This document shows, one piece after another, positions 63,589 to 64,000 of a stretch of DNA of 64,000 nt. Below the pieces are notes generated by a model that had not been told where the DNA came from, ran no database searches, and was given only the letters and a program-made list of their open reading frames with translations. The stretch is from Cryobacterium melibiosiphilum (GTDB taxonomy: Bacteria; Actinomycetota; Actinomycetes; Actinomycetales; Microbacteriaceae). A program made the translations under genes and the position numbers. Within the stretch, counting starts at the first letter, position 1, and the number at the start of each line of letters is the position of its first letter. The stretch lies in NCBI RefSeq assembly GCF_003602235.1, contig NZ_QZVS01000087.1, positions 1 to 64,000 of the forward strand. The letters are read 5' to 3'.

Positions 63589-64000
63589 CTAGGACGAAAT
63601 CTGCAATGACGGCTGAATCCGCAGAATACCGGCGCCAAACTCATCGTTGGGCATGTCGAAGGCGGCCGCGCTGCCACGGCGGTCAATGGTCTCGCCGGTC
63701 GGCAGCCCGAGGCCCAGGCTGACGAGGTATTTGCCCGATCCCAGGCGGATGTCGGGCAGGGTCACCTGCACGACGTGCAGGCCGGGATCCATGGGAAGTA
63801 CCTGACCCATCGTGAAGGTATTCATGGCGTAGAGACGCAGCCCCAGAGTCGTATCGATGGCGATTCCGATACCCCAGTCCGGCGTGGACTTGTTGATCTG
63901 GATCGTGGCTGTGACGATGACGTCCGTCTGGCCCGACCCGACAACCGTGCGCGCCGTGACCTCTCCGACCTCGAGGTCGGGGATTTCCGGGGGAGCCTCC
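63589..64000 (-). CDS. ABC polysaccharide exporter ATPase, Wzt-type sugar-binding C-terminus (5' part beyond window)
   Basis: Minus-strand open frame entering from the right edge, of which 136 codons are visible. The sequence EIPDLEVGEVTARTVVGSG, INKSTPDWGIGIAIDTT, then GLHVVQVTLPDIRLGSGKY and VSLGLGLP is the beta-sandwich found at the C-terminus of Wzt proteins. There it binds the terminal sugar of the glycan to be exported. The ATPase domain is outside the window. This places an ABC-type polysaccharide export system at the right end of the cluster. The stop at 63589 is eight bases before the pyruvyl-transferase start. Confidence 0.85.
   Translation of the reverse strand, partial: EAPPEIPDLEVGEVTARTVVGSGQTDVIVTATIQINKSTPDWGIGIAIDTTLGLRLYAMNTFTMGQVLPMDPGLHVVQVTLPDIRLGSGKYLVSLGLGLPTGETIDRRGSAAAFDMPNDEFGAGILRIQPSLQISS

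Overview
The window is high-GC DNA, densely coded on both strands, from an actinobacterium that is most likely a member of the Microbacteriaceae. Supporting signs are the actinobacterial acyl-CoA carboxylase set (biotinylated alpha chain, beta chain, small epsilon subunit), an LpdA-type quinone dehydrogenase, frequent GTG starts, the octamer CGGATGCC/GGCATCCG scattered roughly once per kilobase, and a GGTTTCGA...CTCAACCAGCGGA palindrome that I remember from this family. The genus cannot be read from the sequence alone. I see no rRNA, tRNA, CRISPR array or complete insertion sequence.

Layout. 1-0.9 kb: start of ribD behind an FMN riboswitch. 1.0-6.6 kb: glycerol module (SorC-type regulator, divergent glpD, then glpF and glpK). 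6.8-11.2 kb: HAD phosphatase, GNAT acetyltransferase, trpS, xthA and a BrkB/YihY membrane protein, all on the minus strand. 11.3-14.8 kb: sdhCDAB. 14.9-17.3 kb: a GT4 glycosyltransferase divergent from manC (GDP-mannose supply). 17.3-32.3 kb: nucleoside scavenging: nucleoside hydrolase, a BMP-type nucleoside ABC importer, cdd, deoA, add, a phospho-sugar mutase and purine nucleoside phosphorylase, plus a PTS IIA/IIB pair with no membrane subunit. 32.4-46.7 kb: lpdA, acyl-CoA carboxylase alpha chain, maf, a TrmA-like RNA methyltransferase, a two-component system with a third membrane protein that looks like a degenerate kinase, accE-accD, birA, a PH-domain protein and a GtrA protein. 46.8-50.1 kb: purK and purE separated by a flavoprotein module bracketed by 21-bp direct repeats. 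50.1-64 kb: envelope polysaccharide genes: an LCP ligase-type protein, dTDP-rhamnose synthesis (rmlD, rmlB, rmlC, rmlA), several glycosyltransferases, an epimerase, a pyruvyl-transferase-like protein and the sugar-binding C-terminus of a Wzt-type exporter ATPase cut by the window edge.

How it works together. Glycerol is imported by GlpF, phosphorylated by GlpK and oxidised by GlpD. Nucleosides are imported by the BMP system and broken down to bases and pentose phosphates. The carboxylase subunits are probably biotinylated by the nearby BirA. The rml genes make dTDP-L-rhamnose for the neighbouring rhamnosyltransferases, and the LCP protein would attach the finished glycan to the wall.

The most unusual content is non-coding. 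Two intergenic islands (25.6-26.0 and 42.0-42.4 kb) hold about 17 copies of a ~20-bp half-site (AGTGTCAGAGATGGCCCCTT) arranged as inverted pairs. Another island (34.1-34.6 kb) has 19-bp tandem repeats between two related terminator hairpins. The octamer CGGATGCC is strongly over-represented and occurs as an inverted pair in one long palindrome. It is absent from the last ~6.8 kb, where the polysaccharide genes lie.
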